DNA of 9,573 bases from contig CALGOI010000141.1 in assembly GCA_937959065.1 (NCBI GenBank), forward strand, positions 1 through 9,573, in the 5' to 3' direction. Below are positions 1 through 7,303 of this stretch, piece after piece (position 1 is the stretch's first letter; every line of letters begins with the position of its first letter). Made by a program: the position numbers and the translations under genes. This DNA comes from an uncultured Ignavibacteriota bacterium. GTDB taxonomy: Bacteria; Bacteroidota; Ignavibacteria; Tepidaquicellales; Tepidaquicellaceae. Below the pieces are notes generated by a model. That model was not told where the DNA came from and did not search any database. It was given only the letters and a program-made list of their open reading frames with translations.

Positions 1-360
1 TCATATTCGCCACCGAGAGTTCAGACAATGACACTGACTTTGATTGTGGACAGCCAGGTTGGAATTACAAATGAAAACGGCACTCCATTGGAATATGCAT
101 TACAGCAGAACTATCCAAACCCATTCAACCCGTCTACATCGATATATTATTCATTGCCGGAAAAGGGGTTTGTTAGTCTTAAGGTATATGATATGCTTGG
201 TAAAGAGATTGCGAATCTTGTTAATGATGTGAAAGAAGCAGGTAATTACAGAGCTGAATTCAATACTTCATCTCTTGGTAATCTATCAAGCGGTATATAT
301 TATTACCAGATCAAAGCAGGTGATTTTACTGCAACAAAGAGAATGGTACTTCTGAAGTAA
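1..360 (+). CDS. C-terminal end of a secreted protein with a type IX secretion sorting domain (5' partial)
   Basis: The reading frame is open from base 1 to the TAA at 358-360, giving 119 residues, so the gene begins outside the window. The last ~85 residues form a type A T9SS C-terminal sorting domain (Por_Secre_tail family). It shows the QNYPNPFNPST motif, a central SLKVYDMLGKEI strand, the SSGIYYYQIKAGD segment and a basic end, KRMVLLK. In this family the domain directs a Sec-exported protein through the type IX outer-membrane translocon, where it is usually cleaved and the protein attached to the surface or released. The N-terminal functional part is outside the window, so the activity of the protein cannot be told. 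The in-frame ATG at 28 is internal and not a start, because the domain is always C-terminal to a larger body and the frame stays open upstream. Confidence 0.9.
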   Translation, partial: SYSPPRVQTMTLTLIVDSQVGITNENGTPLEYALQQNYPNPFNPSTSIYYSLPEKGFVSLKVYDMLGKEIANLVNDVKEAGNYRAEFNTSSLGNLSSGIYYYQIKAGDFTATKRMVLLK

Positions 361-386
361 ATGTAATAATATATAATTCAATTTTT

Positions 387-419
387 AAATCCGGTTTCAT
401 ATGGAGGCCGGATTTTTTT
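387..419 (+). terminator. Intrinsic terminator after the T9SS substrate gene
   Basis: An 8-bp perfect stem is formed by AAATCCGG (387-394) and CCGGATTT (408-415), with a 13-nt loop, and a run of seven T (413-419) overlaps the end of the stem. It lies 27 bp past the stop codon of the upstream gene and only 35 bp before the start of hpnC. This geometry is typical of Rho-independent termination. It separates the secreted-protein gene from the hpn operon. Confidence 0.85.
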
Positions 420-423
420 ATTA

Positions 424-429
424 TATTAT
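424..429 (+). promoter_or_regulatory. Candidate -10 element for the hpnCDE operon
   Basis: TATTAT matches the sigma-70 -10 consensus at 5 of 6 positions. It sits just after the terminator and would start transcription around 436, leaving a leader of about 19 nt. No convincing -35 box is found at the right distance, since that stretch lies in the terminator hairpin. A second candidate, TATTTTTG at 444-451, matches the Bacteroidetes -7 pattern TAnnTTTG. It would start transcription at or after the ATG at 455 and also lacks a partner TTG box. In this AT-rich stretch both may be chance matches. Confidence 0.2.
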
Positions 430-454
430 TGGCATATTAAAGTTATTTTTGTTT

Positions 455-1345
455 ATGCAGCATGATGAAGCGGTAATAGGAAGTTCTTTTAAGCATTGTG
501 AAAAAATTGCTAAGGAGCATTATGAAAATTTTCCCGTAGGATCGCTGCTTGTTCCAAAGGATAAAAGAAAATATATTTGGGCAGTGTATGCTTTTGCCAG
601 ATTTGCTGATGATATAGCTGATTCGCGTGAATTAACAATGGATGAGAAGGAAACAAGGCTTGATACGCTGGAGAGTGAGCTGGATAAGGCCTATGAAGGG
701 ATATTTGATGGTTTGAGCGAAGAATCCGGAAGATTTTTTCCAGCGCTATGGGCAACAAGTAAAGAATTAGGTATCCCAAAATATGAGTTTAGTGATCTAT
801 TGACCGCTTTTAAACAGGATGCTGTTCAAAGCAGGTATGAAAGTTTTAATGATTTGCTGGAGTATTCAAAATATTCAGCAAATCCCATCGGGCATCTTGT
901 GCTTTATGTATTCGGATACCATCCGGACAGTGAGAAAGAGTTGTTTAATTATTCAGATCATATTTGTACCGCACTGCAGCTGACTAATTTTTGGCAGGAT
1001 GTATCGATGGACCTAAAAATAGATCGTATTTACATACCGCTGGAGATAATGAAAAAAAATAATTATACGGTAGAGAATCTGACGGAAGGTATCGAAGATG
1101 AGAGATTTCAAAGAATAATTAAAGAACTTGTCGATAAAACCAGGGAGATATTTGAAAAGGGGAGGCCGTTGATAAATTGCCTTAAAGGCAGGTTGAAGCT
1201 GGAAATCAAGGCTACCTATCTTGGCGGGAATTCAATCCTGGATAAGATTGAAAAGATAAATTATAAAGTAATAACAGAAAGAGTGAAGCTTTCTAAATCC
1301 GATACAGGGTCGATATTTTTAAAAACATTAATTAAGAAAATATAG
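455..1345 (+). CDS. hpnC: Squalene/phytoene synthase family protein, HpnC type (hydroxysqualene synthase)
   Basis: The product is 296 residues, the usual size for the trans-isoprenyl-diphosphate head-to-head synthase family. HpnC converts presqualene diphosphate to hydroxysqualene in the three-enzyme bacterial route to squalene. Visible motifs are the first aspartate-rich site FADDIAD (residues 50-56), the SANPIGHLVL segment (141-150), which resembles the HpnC signature, and the second site TNFWQDVSMD (177-186) followed by RIYIP. The frame could begin at ATG 401, but that codon lies inside the terminator hairpin and would add a hydrophobic leader absent from the family, so I chose ATG 455. 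No clear Shine-Dalgarno precedes 455; this is common in the Bacteroidetes lineage. It is the first gene of a tight operon, one base before the next start. The HpnC rather than HpnD assignment rests on motif resemblance and gene order, not on a search. Confidence 0.85.
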   Translation: MQHDEAVIGSSFKHCEKIAKEHYENFPVGSLLVPKDKRKYIWAVYAFARFADDIADSRELTMDEKETRLDTLESELDKAYEGIFDGLSEESGRFFPALWATSKELGIPKYEFSDLLTAFKQDAVQSRYESFNDLLEYSKYSANPIGHLVLYVFGYHPDSEKELFNYSDHICTALQLTNFWQDVSMDLKIDRIYIPLEIMKKNNYTVENLTEGIEDERFQRIIKELVDKTREIFEKGRPLINCLKGRLKLEIKATYLGGNSILDKIEKINYKVITERVKLSKSDTGSIFLKTLIKKI

Positions 1346-1346
1346 T

Positions 1347-2258
1347 TTGGCGGAAGAGAATAAAATAGAGCAGGAAGGCCATAAACAGATAACTAAGAAA
1401 AGTAAAACGAATTTTCTGTATTCGTTCTCCCTTCTTCCAAAGGATAAAAATGATGCCATAAATATTGTTTACGCGTTTTGCCGTAAGACGGATGATATAG
1501 TAGATGAAGAAACACATACAGTAGAACAAAAACGGGTGATACTAAAACATTGGGAAGAGGAATTTTCAAAATCACTCTCCGGGAAGTCAAATCACCCTTT
1601 GTTTACAAATCTTAACTGGGCAATCAAAAAGTTCAACATCCCTCACGAACCATTTTATGACCTTATTAAAGGAATGGAAATGGACCTTGATATCACCAGA
1701 TACGATAATTTTGATTTGCTGTATAAATATTGTTACAGGGCAGCGGCTACGGTGGGTTTAATGTGTATTGAAATATTCGGTTACAAGAACCAATCGACAA
1801 AGGATTTTGCGGTCAATCTTGGTATAGCTTTGCAACTGACAAATATCTTACGTGACGTGAAAAAAGATGCAGAAAAAGGAAGGATATACTTGCCTCAGGA
1901 AGATTTGAAAATGTTCGGGTACAGTGAGGAAGAGTTGCTTGGTTCTGTTTATAATAATAAATTCATTAAGCTGATGGAGTTTGAGGCGACTAGAGCCGGG
2001 ATGTTTTACGAACGCGCGAATAGTTACCTAACTAAAGAAGATAAGGGACTGATGTTTTCCGCCAGGATAATGGGACATATTTATTACGATATCCTTAAAC
2101 AGATCAAGAAAAAGAATTATAATGTATTCGCTAATACTGTGAAAGTATCAAAGATGAAGAAATTATTCTATACATTCGGGGTTTATTTTAAATACAGGCT
2201 GTTATATGATTTCGACGACCCGAGATTTACCGAAAAAAAAGACGGAAAAGAAGCATAG
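1347..2258 (+). CDS. hpnD: Presqualene diphosphate synthase, HpnD type
   Basis: A second member of the squalene/phytoene synthase family, 303 residues, paralogous to the gene before it. HpnD condenses two farnesyl diphosphates to presqualene diphosphate. The first aspartate-rich motif TDDIVDEE spans residues 48-55, after VYAFCRK. The second, TNILRDVKKD (165-174), carries D170 and D174 and is followed by KGRIYLP. The SKTNFLYSFSLLPK opening (19-32) is characteristic of HpnD and PSY-type enzymes. The start must be a TTG at 1347: it lies one base after the hpnC stop, the first in-frame ATG (1674) is far inside the conserved region, and an in-frame TAA at 1329-1331 blocks extension upstream. The ribosome site is weak (AAGAAAA), so translation is probably coupled to hpnC. 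The stop TAG is immediately followed by the hpnE ATG. A carotenoid CrtB role is the main alternative, but two adjacent synthases plus a desaturase-like gene fit HpnCDE better. Confidence 0.85.
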   Translation: MAEENKIEQEGHKQITKKSKTNFLYSFSLLPKDKNDAINIVYAFCRKTDDIVDEETHTVEQKRVILKHWEEEFSKSLSGKSNHPLFTNLNWAIKKFNIPHEPFYDLIKGMEMDLDITRYDNFDLLYKYCYRAAATVGLMCIEIFGYKNQSTKDFAVNLGIALQLTNILRDVKKDAEKGRIYLPQEDLKMFGYSEEELLGSVYNNKFIKLMEFEATRAGMFYERANSYLTKEDKGLMFSARIMGHIYYDILKQIKKKNYNVFANTVKVSKMKKLFYTFGVYFKYRLLYDFDDPRFTEKKDGKEA

Positions 2259-3590
2259 ATGGGAAAGAAAGTTATTATTGCCGGCGGGGGAGTAGCCGGA
2301 TTAGCTTGTGCTGTTTTTTTGAATGAGTTGAATGCAGATCTTGAGATAGAGTTATATGAGTCTTCCCCTAAATTCGGCGGCAGGGCTTACAGTTTTAAAG
2401 ACAGGAATACGGGACTTGAGTACGATAACGGACAGCACATACTAGCCGGATGGTACAAGAATACATTTGAATATTTAACGGCTGTCGGGAGTTATGATAA
2501 GCTCAATTTTCAAAAGTCACTTGAAGTAAATTTTATCGACGAAAACGGTGAAAAATTAAAATTGAGGTCATCCAACCTGCCCGCACCGTTTAGCCTGCTT
2601 TCCGGGCTTAAAAACTTTCCCGCATTTGATAAAGAGGACAAAAAACAGCTTAAATCGCTTGCTAAGATATTGTATCTGAGTCCAGAAGGTGGTAATGCGC
2701 TGGATACTCTAAAGAAACTAAATCAGACTAATAATCTTATTAAATACTTCTGGGAACCATTTATATATGCTGTTTTCAATGCAAAAGCCGAGAATGTTTG
2801 TGACAAATTATTCCTCAATATTTTAAAGACAGGTTTTCTAAAACCCGGTAATTCCAGTCTCGTTATACCAAAAGTAAATCTAAATGAATTACTCATTAAT
2901 GATGCTCTTAAGTATTTTGAAAATAATGGTATTAAGTACCATTCAGGGAAGGGAGTAGAGAAGTTTAATGTTGAAGGTGATATTGTAAAGAGCTTAGCTC
3001 TTCAAAATGGGGAAGTTGTAACAGCTGATTTTTATATTTCAGCAGTATCATTCTTTAAGTTTACTGCACTATTCGGTAAACATCAGGAATTTCAAAAGCC
3101 GTCCGGTTTAAAGCCATCTTCAATCACTTCCATACACATCTTCCTGAATGACGATATTCCCGAAACAATGCTGGAGGATAGTTCATTTGGTATGACAGGA
3201 TTGTTAGGTAAGACTGTACAGTGGGTTTTCAAGCGTAACTCAAGGCACCTTTCGCTGGTTATAAGCGGATCGGATTTCATAGATGACGGACAAGGGGATT
3301 CCATTACCGAATCCGAAGCAAACGAAATATATAAAATTGCTTATAACGACCTTAAATCATCGATAAAAGATTTCGATAAGTTAGAGATATCAGGATTTAA
3401 AGTGATAAAGGAAAAGCGGGCTACATTCATACCTGATAATGAGAGTGAAAATTACCGTTTGGATAGTAAATCACATCTAAGAAACCTCTTCATAGCAGGG
3501 GACTGGACGAATACAGGTTATCCCGCGACCATAGAAAGCGCAGCTGCCAGCGCTAGAAATTGCGTGAATTTGATTGAGAAGTTACTTTAG
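2259..3590 (+). CDS. hpnE: Squalene-associated FAD-dependent oxidoreductase, HpnE type (hydroxysqualene reductase)
   Basis: The product is 443 residues of the amine-oxidase/phytoene-desaturase FAD superfamily. HpnE removes the hydroxyl of hydroxysqualene to give squalene, the last step of the HpnCDE route. The N-terminal Rossmann motif VIIAGGGVAGLA (5-16, GxGxxG at 9-14) binds the ADP part of FAD. It is followed by the GGRAYSF segment (40-46) and DNGQHIL (56-62), typical of this subgroup. QWVFKR (321-326) and the C-terminal FAD-contacting motif GDWTNTGYPATIESA (414-428) complete the fold. The ATG follows the hpnD TAG with no gap, and a purine-rich GGAAAAGAAG lies upstream, so the three genes should be co-translated. 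Carotenoid desaturases share this fold; the pairing with two synthase paralogues favours HpnE. Its last 9 bp overlap the converging minus-strand gene. Confidence 0.85.
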   Translation: MGKKVIIAGGGVAGLACAVFLNELNADLEIELYESSPKFGGRAYSFKDRNTGLEYDNGQHILAGWYKNTFEYLTAVGSYDKLNFQKSLEVNFIDENGEKLKLRSSNLPAPFSLLSGLKNFPAFDKEDKKQLKSLAKILYLSPEGGNALDTLKKLNQTNNLIKYFWEPFIYAVFNAKAENVCDKLFLNILKTGFLKPGNSSLVIPKVNLNELLINDALKYFENNGIKYHSGKGVEKFNVEGDIVKSLALQNGEVVTADFYISAVSFFKFTALFGKHQEFQKPSGLKPSSITSIHIFLNDDIPETMLEDSSFGMTGLLGKTVQWVFKRNSRHLSLVISGSDFIDDGQGDSITESEANEIYKIAYNDLKSSIKDFDKLEISGFKVIKEKRATFIPDNESENYRLDSKSHLRNLFIAGDWTNTGYPATIESAAASARNCVNLIEKLL

Positions 3591-4004
3591 AGAGTTGTAG
3601 TATTCTTTAGCAATAGCGAGGTCACCGGACAGGTTTACAAGATTAGCAAGATTATCCTGAGTCAGCATTAAATATTTTGTTTCGAAATAGCTCTGGAGTT
3701 CCGGATCATGGCTCTCGAGAATGTCTTTTATATTTCTCACGAGCATTTCTATGGCTGACTGGAACTGCTCGTATATATTCTGTTTAGCTTCATCTGAGAT
3801 ACTCACATCTTTTTCCAGTACATTTTTAAGCCCGTTAACATACTTACCATTAAAAATTAGCGTTTCGAATGAGTTTGTTTCACCTTTACCATATGTGATC
3901 TCGGTTAACGTGCCGAAATCACTTACGTTATTGAATCCTTTATCAGTAAATTCTTTTAACTCGAATATAAGTTCATTTGTCTTTTCAGAGAGGGGAATAT
4001 TCAT
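3582..4004 (-). CDS. Conserved-looking hypothetical protein translationally coupled to secA
   Basis: I do not recognise this 140-residue protein. It has no signal peptide or membrane segment, no cysteine and no tryptophan. It appears mostly helical, with one likely beta hairpin around residues 32-56 (TLTEITYGKGE to the LIFNGKY region) and an acidic, amphipathic C-terminal half (about 65-140). It is probably cytoplasmic. Its ATG shares one base with the secA stop (TAATG), and an AGAGGT ribosome site lies within the last codons of secA, so it is made from the secA message, probably by reinitiation. Being real is supported by this coupling, the good ribosome site and full use of the space up to hpnE. 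A role in protein export is possible from position alone but not shown. The 3' end overlaps hpnE by 9 bp tail to tail. Confidence 0.7.
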   Translation of the reverse strand: MNIPLSEKTNELIFELKEFTDKGFNNVSDFGTLTEITYGKGETNSFETLIFNGKYVNGLKNVLEKDVSISDEAKQNIYEQFQSAIEMLVRNIKDILESHDPELQSYFETKYLMLTQDNLANLVNLSGDLAIAKEYYNSLK

Positions 4005-7000
4005 TATTTACCTCTACCGTGACAATGTTTATACTTCTTGCCGCTGCCGCAAAAACAAGGGTCATTACGGCCTATCTTTTTATCAACCTTTACTGGTTCT
4101 TGCTTACCCGGTGTAGCTTCAGGAGATTCATTAGCTACCGGAGCTGCAGTAAAGCCCATTCCGGTAGATGAAGCATGTGTCGTTCTCAATCTGGATGTGT
4201 TGACTTCCTTAGGAGACTGTTTTAATTGCTGCTCTTCGGGTGTCTGTGTAGTGAATTTGAATATGAAATTGATTACATCGGTATATAGTGCTTCCAGCAT
4301 TTCAGCGAACATTTTGAAGCCATCCATCTTGTACTCGATAAGCGGATCCTTCTGCGCGTATGCCCTAAAGTTTATACCTTCTTTAAGGTCATCCATTTCC
4401 CTGAGGTGCTCTTTCCATTTTTCGTCTATTACAGAAATCATCGCGAATCTCTCTACCTGCGACATTAGTTCCGTTCCATACCTTTCTTCCTTCCTCTTGT
4501 AGAAGTCTCTCGTTTCATTTATAATAAGTTCTTTCAGCCCGTCATCACCAAGTTTCTGGTATTCTTCCGGTGTTATGTCGAGATTTACAAGGAATGTCCT
4601 TTGTACTTCGTCTTTTAATCCATCTACATCTGCATCTTCTTTGTATTTCCCAATGATATTCTCGATGGATTTCTCTACCATTTCGAATATCTCGTCTTTT
4701 AGTCTCTCACCCATTAATGCCTGGCGTCTCATCTCATATACAACCTCTCTCTGTTGATTCATCACGTTATCGTACTCCAGGAGTCTTTTCCTGATGGCAA
4801 AGTTATTCTCTTCGACCTTTTTCTGTGCTCTTTCAACCGAATTTGTGATCATATTGTGCTCGATTGCCTGTCCTTCTTCAAACCCCAATCTCTGCATTAC
4901 GTTAGCAATCCTTTCATTTCCGAACAATCTCATGAGATCATCTTCAAGTGAAAGATAGAACCTTGATGAACCGGGGTCGCCCTGTCTTCCGGCTCTACCT
5001 CTTAACTGCCTGTCTATCCGTCTGGAGTCGTGTCTTTCCGTTCCGATAATGTGCAATCCTCCGGCTTCTTTTACGCCGGGTCCGAGTTTAATGTCAGTAC
5101 CCCTACCCGCCATGTTTGTGGCGATTGTTACAGCCCCGGGCAGTCCGGCATTTGCAACGATCTGTGCTTCGCGCTGATGCTGTTTAGCGTTCAATACATC
5201 GTGAGCTATCTGCTTACGTTTTAAAAGTCTGGATATGGTTTCGGAAACTTCGACGCTTGCTGTTCCGACCAGTGTTGGCCTGCCATCCTTTTTCATTTGT
5301 ACTATCTCATCAATCACAGCATTGTATTTCTCTCTTTTCGTTCTATAGATCTGGTCATTCTGGTCATCTCTGATTACATCCACGTTAGTCGGGATTACAA
5401 CCACGTCGAGCTTATATATATCCATAAACTCAGATGCTTCAGTTTCAGCAGTACCTGTCATACCTGCGATTTTATTGTAGAGTCTGAAATAGTTCTGCAG
5501 AGTAATTGTAGCGAGAGTCTGTGTGTCTTTTTCAACTTTTACTCCTTCCTTGGCTTCAATAGCCTGGTGAAGACCTTCAGAGTACCTCCTTCCGCTTAAC
5601 ACACGCCCGGTATATTCATCTACTATCTGAACTTTGCCATCCTGTATAACGTAATCCACGTCTTTCTCATATAACGCATATGCCTTTAAAAGTTGGTGAA
5701 CCGTATGCAGCCTGTCACTTCGCTCAGCGTAAACTTTTGCGATCTCATCTTTCTTTAACATTTTTTCATCTGTTGACATTGAATCATCATCGTCAATTTG
5801 AGCGAATTCAGTACCAAGGTCTATCATTGTGAAGAAGTCCTTCTCACTTTGTGATGGCGCAAGGAATTCGCGTCCGTTTTCAGTAAGGTCGGTTACATGC
5901 GATTTCTCATCTATCACAAAGTAAAGCTCATCGTCGACTATGTGCATTTCCTTACCCTTATCCCTCATGTAAAATGCCTCTGTCTCCTGCATCAGCTTTT
6001 TATTTGAAGGGTCACTGAGCAATTTCTGTAACCTGTTATGCTTTGGTAATCCGTGATACGCCCTTAAAAGCAGCAGTCCGGCATGGTCATAGTCTTCGCG
6101 AGGAGCATCCTCTTTTTCAAGGATCTTTTCTGCTTCGGCGGTAATACCATTAATAAGAGTTCTCTGTGCATTAACCAGGTTTCTGACCCGCGGGTTAATT
6201 TCATCGAATTTATGCTCGGATGCCTCAACAGGTCCGGAAATAATCAGCGGCGTTCTGGCTTCATCAATTAAAACAGAGTCAACCTCGTCTACTATTGAGT
6301 AATTGTGCCCACGCTGTACAAGGTGCTCCGGGTTTACAACCATGTTATCTCTCAGGTAATCGAATCCAAACTCATTATTTGTACCATAAGTAATATCACA
6401 CTGGTACATCTCTTTACGTTTGGCGGAGTTCATATCATTTAGAATAACTCCTACAGTCAGTCCGTGAAATTTGAACACTTCACCCATCCATTCGGAGTCC
6501 CTCTGCGCGAGGTAATCGTTTACAGTAACAAGGTGGACACCTTTACCCGGAAGTGCATTAAGATAGATCGGAAGGGTGGCTACGAGAGTTTTACCTTCAC
6601 CCGTTGCCATCTCAGCGATCTTTCCCTGGTGAAGTACGATACCGCCGATCAGCTGTACATCGTACGGGATCATATTCCACTTAATCTTAACACCCGCTGC
6701 TATCCACTCCTTACCGCAAAGTCTGCGGCATGTGTCTTTTACCACTGCGAAGGCTTCCGGTAAGATATCATTCAATATCGCTTCGGTAGTGTCTTTGAGC
6801 TCCTTATCAAGGTCAGCAATCTCATCATATGCAGCTATCCTTTCATCATGCGGCATATCACCTGATAGATTTTGCTTTAGCTCTGAAATACGGTTTTCGA
6901 TATCCTTGGTCTCGTTCTTAATGTGCTCCCTGAATTCTTGAGTCTTTGCTCTGAGTTCATCATCGCTGAGGTCTTTGAGCTTTTCGTAATGCTCGTTTAT

Positions 7001-7078
7001 CTCATCGACCAACGGGAGGATATTTTTTACGTCTTTTTCGTGTTTTGTTGGAAATATCTTGGAAAGTACCTTAAACAT
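4004..7078 (-). CDS. secA: Preprotein translocase ATPase SecA
   Basis: SecA is the cytosolic motor that uses ATP to drive unfolded precursors through SecYEG. The 1024-residue product has every hallmark. The Walker A motif MATGEGKT is at 157-164, and the DEVD box (264-267) leads into SVLIDEARTPLIISG. The preprotein cross-linking region is followed by GRRYSEGLHQAIEAKEG (496-512), NBD2 has NMAGRGTDIKLG (655-666) and RQLRGRAGRQGDPGSS (690-705), and the helical scaffold includes LLEYDNVMNQQR (766-777). A proline- and glutamate-rich linker (about 945-1000) leads to an intact SEC-C zinc site with C1008, C1010, C1019 and H1020. It is longer than E. coli SecA (about 900), mainly because the stretch between DEARTP and DVDYV spans about 200 residues, against about 110 in B. 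subtilis. The ATG at 7078 has a TAGGT ribosome site 7 nt upstream. The downstream gene overlaps by one base. Confidence 0.98.
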   Translation of the reverse strand: MFKVLSKIFPTKHEKDVKNILPLVDEINEHYEKLKDLSDDELRAKTQEFREHIKNETKDIENRISELKQNLSGDMPHDERIAAYDEIADLDKELKDTTEAILNDILPEAFAVVKDTCRRLCGKEWIAAGVKIKWNMIPYDVQLIGGIVLHQGKIAEMATGEGKTLVATLPIYLNALPGKGVHLVTVNDYLAQRDSEWMGEVFKFHGLTVGVILNDMNSAKRKEMYQCDITYGTNNEFGFDYLRDNMVVNPEHLVQRGHNYSIVDEVDSVLIDEARTPLIISGPVEASEHKFDEINPRVRNLVNAQRTLINGITAEAEKILEKEDAPREDYDHAGLLLLRAYHGLPKHNRLQKLLSDPSNKKLMQETEAFYMRDKGKEMHIVDDELYFVIDEKSHVTDLTENGREFLAPSQSEKDFFTMIDLGTEFAQIDDDDSMSTDEKMLKKDEIAKVYAERSDRLHTVHQLLKAYALYEKDVDYVIQDGKVQIVDEYTGRVLSGRRYSEGLHQAIEAKEGVKVEKDTQTLATITLQNYFRLYNKIAGMTGTAETEASEFMDIYKLDVVVIPTNVDVIRDDQNDQIYRTKREKYNAVIDEIVQMKKDGRPTLVGTASVEVSETISRLLKRKQIAHDVLNAKQHQREAQIVANAGLPGAVTIATNMAGRGTDIKLGPGVKEAGGLHIIGTERHDSRRIDRQLRGRAGRQGDPGSSRFYLSLEDDLMRLFGNERIANVMQRLGFEEGQAIEHNMITNSVERAQKKVEENNFAIRKRLLEYDNVMNQQREVVYEMRRQALMGERLKDEIFEMVEKSIENIIGKYKEDADVDGLKDEVQRTFLVNLDITPEEYQKLGDDGLKELIINETRDFYKRKEERYGTELMSQVERFAMISVIDEKWKEHLREMDDLKEGINFRAYAQKDPLIEYKMDGFKMFAEMLEALYTDVINFIFKFTTQTPEEQQLKQSPKEVNTSRLRTTHASSTGMGFTAAPVANESPEATPGKQEPVKVDKKIGRNDPCFCGSGKKYKHCHGRGK
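4010..4015 (-). promoter_or_regulatory. Ribosome binding site of the secA-coupled gene
   Basis: AGAGGT on the minus strand lies 5 nt before the ATG at 4004-4002 and inside the final codons of secA. With the overlapping TAATG stop/start it supports translational coupling and fixes the start of the downstream gene. Confidence 0.7.
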
Positions 7079-7303
7079 TTGTTTTACCTATGCTAAAATT
7101 TGGTTTATCAAAATATTCAGAATTAATAATTTAACATTTTTAACTCCGAAAAGAAAAATAAAAAGAATTCTCAAACTTCATTATTACAACAATGGAATTT
7201 TCGCTAAAAATCCCATGTTAACGTAGATTAAATATCCATTTATATTGAAATTGAATTAGTTAACGTCTTTTTCTAATTTACATAAACTAAAGGAGCACAA
7301 TAC
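7079..7303. other. Divergent intergenic region between secA and the ferredoxin gene
   Basis: These 225 bp are strongly AT-rich and must carry promoters for both secA (leftward) and the ferredoxin (rightward). I see no open frame worth calling. Visible structure: an imperfect inverted repeat, GGAATTTT (7194-7201) against AAAATCCC (7207-7214) with one mismatch and a 5-nt loop, and two copies of GTTAACGT (7217-7224 and 7259-7266) exactly 42 bp apart. No convincing secA promoter could be picked out by eye. Confidence 0.6.
7251..7279 (+). promoter_or_regulatory. Candidate promoter of the ferredoxin gene
   Basis: TTGAAT (7251-7256) and TAATTT (7274-7279) are separated by 17 bp. The first matches the -35 consensus at 4 of 6 positions, the second the -10 consensus at only 3 of 6. 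Read as a Bacteroidetes-type promoter, TTG at 7251 and TAATTTAC at 7274-7281 lie 20 bp apart, close to the TTG/TAnnTTTG pattern. Transcription would start near 7287, just ahead of the ribosome site. The match is modest for such AT-rich DNA. Confidence 0.3.

Noticed and set aside
401..454. Upstream ATG at 401 as the hpnC start
   Set aside because: The codon lies inside the terminator hairpin loop, and the added 18 residues are a hydrophobic stretch read through the T-run, unlike the family's N-terminus.
455..3590. Carotenoid cluster (CrtB plus CrtI)
   Set aside because: Two adjacent synthase paralogues followed by one oxidoreductase, with HpnC/HpnD-like motifs and QWVFKR in the third gene, fit squalene synthesis better. 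No other carotenoid gene is present.
3721..4116. Plus-strand open frame opposite the secA-coupled gene and the secA end
   Set aside because: It crosses the junction of two coupled minus-strand genes, has no ribosome site I can see, and its product has no recognisable motif.
7194..7214. Imperfect inverted repeat as a terminator or attenuator
   Set aside because: The stem has only two G-C pairs at its base, one mismatch and no T-run on either strand, and nothing upstream on either strand would need ending there.
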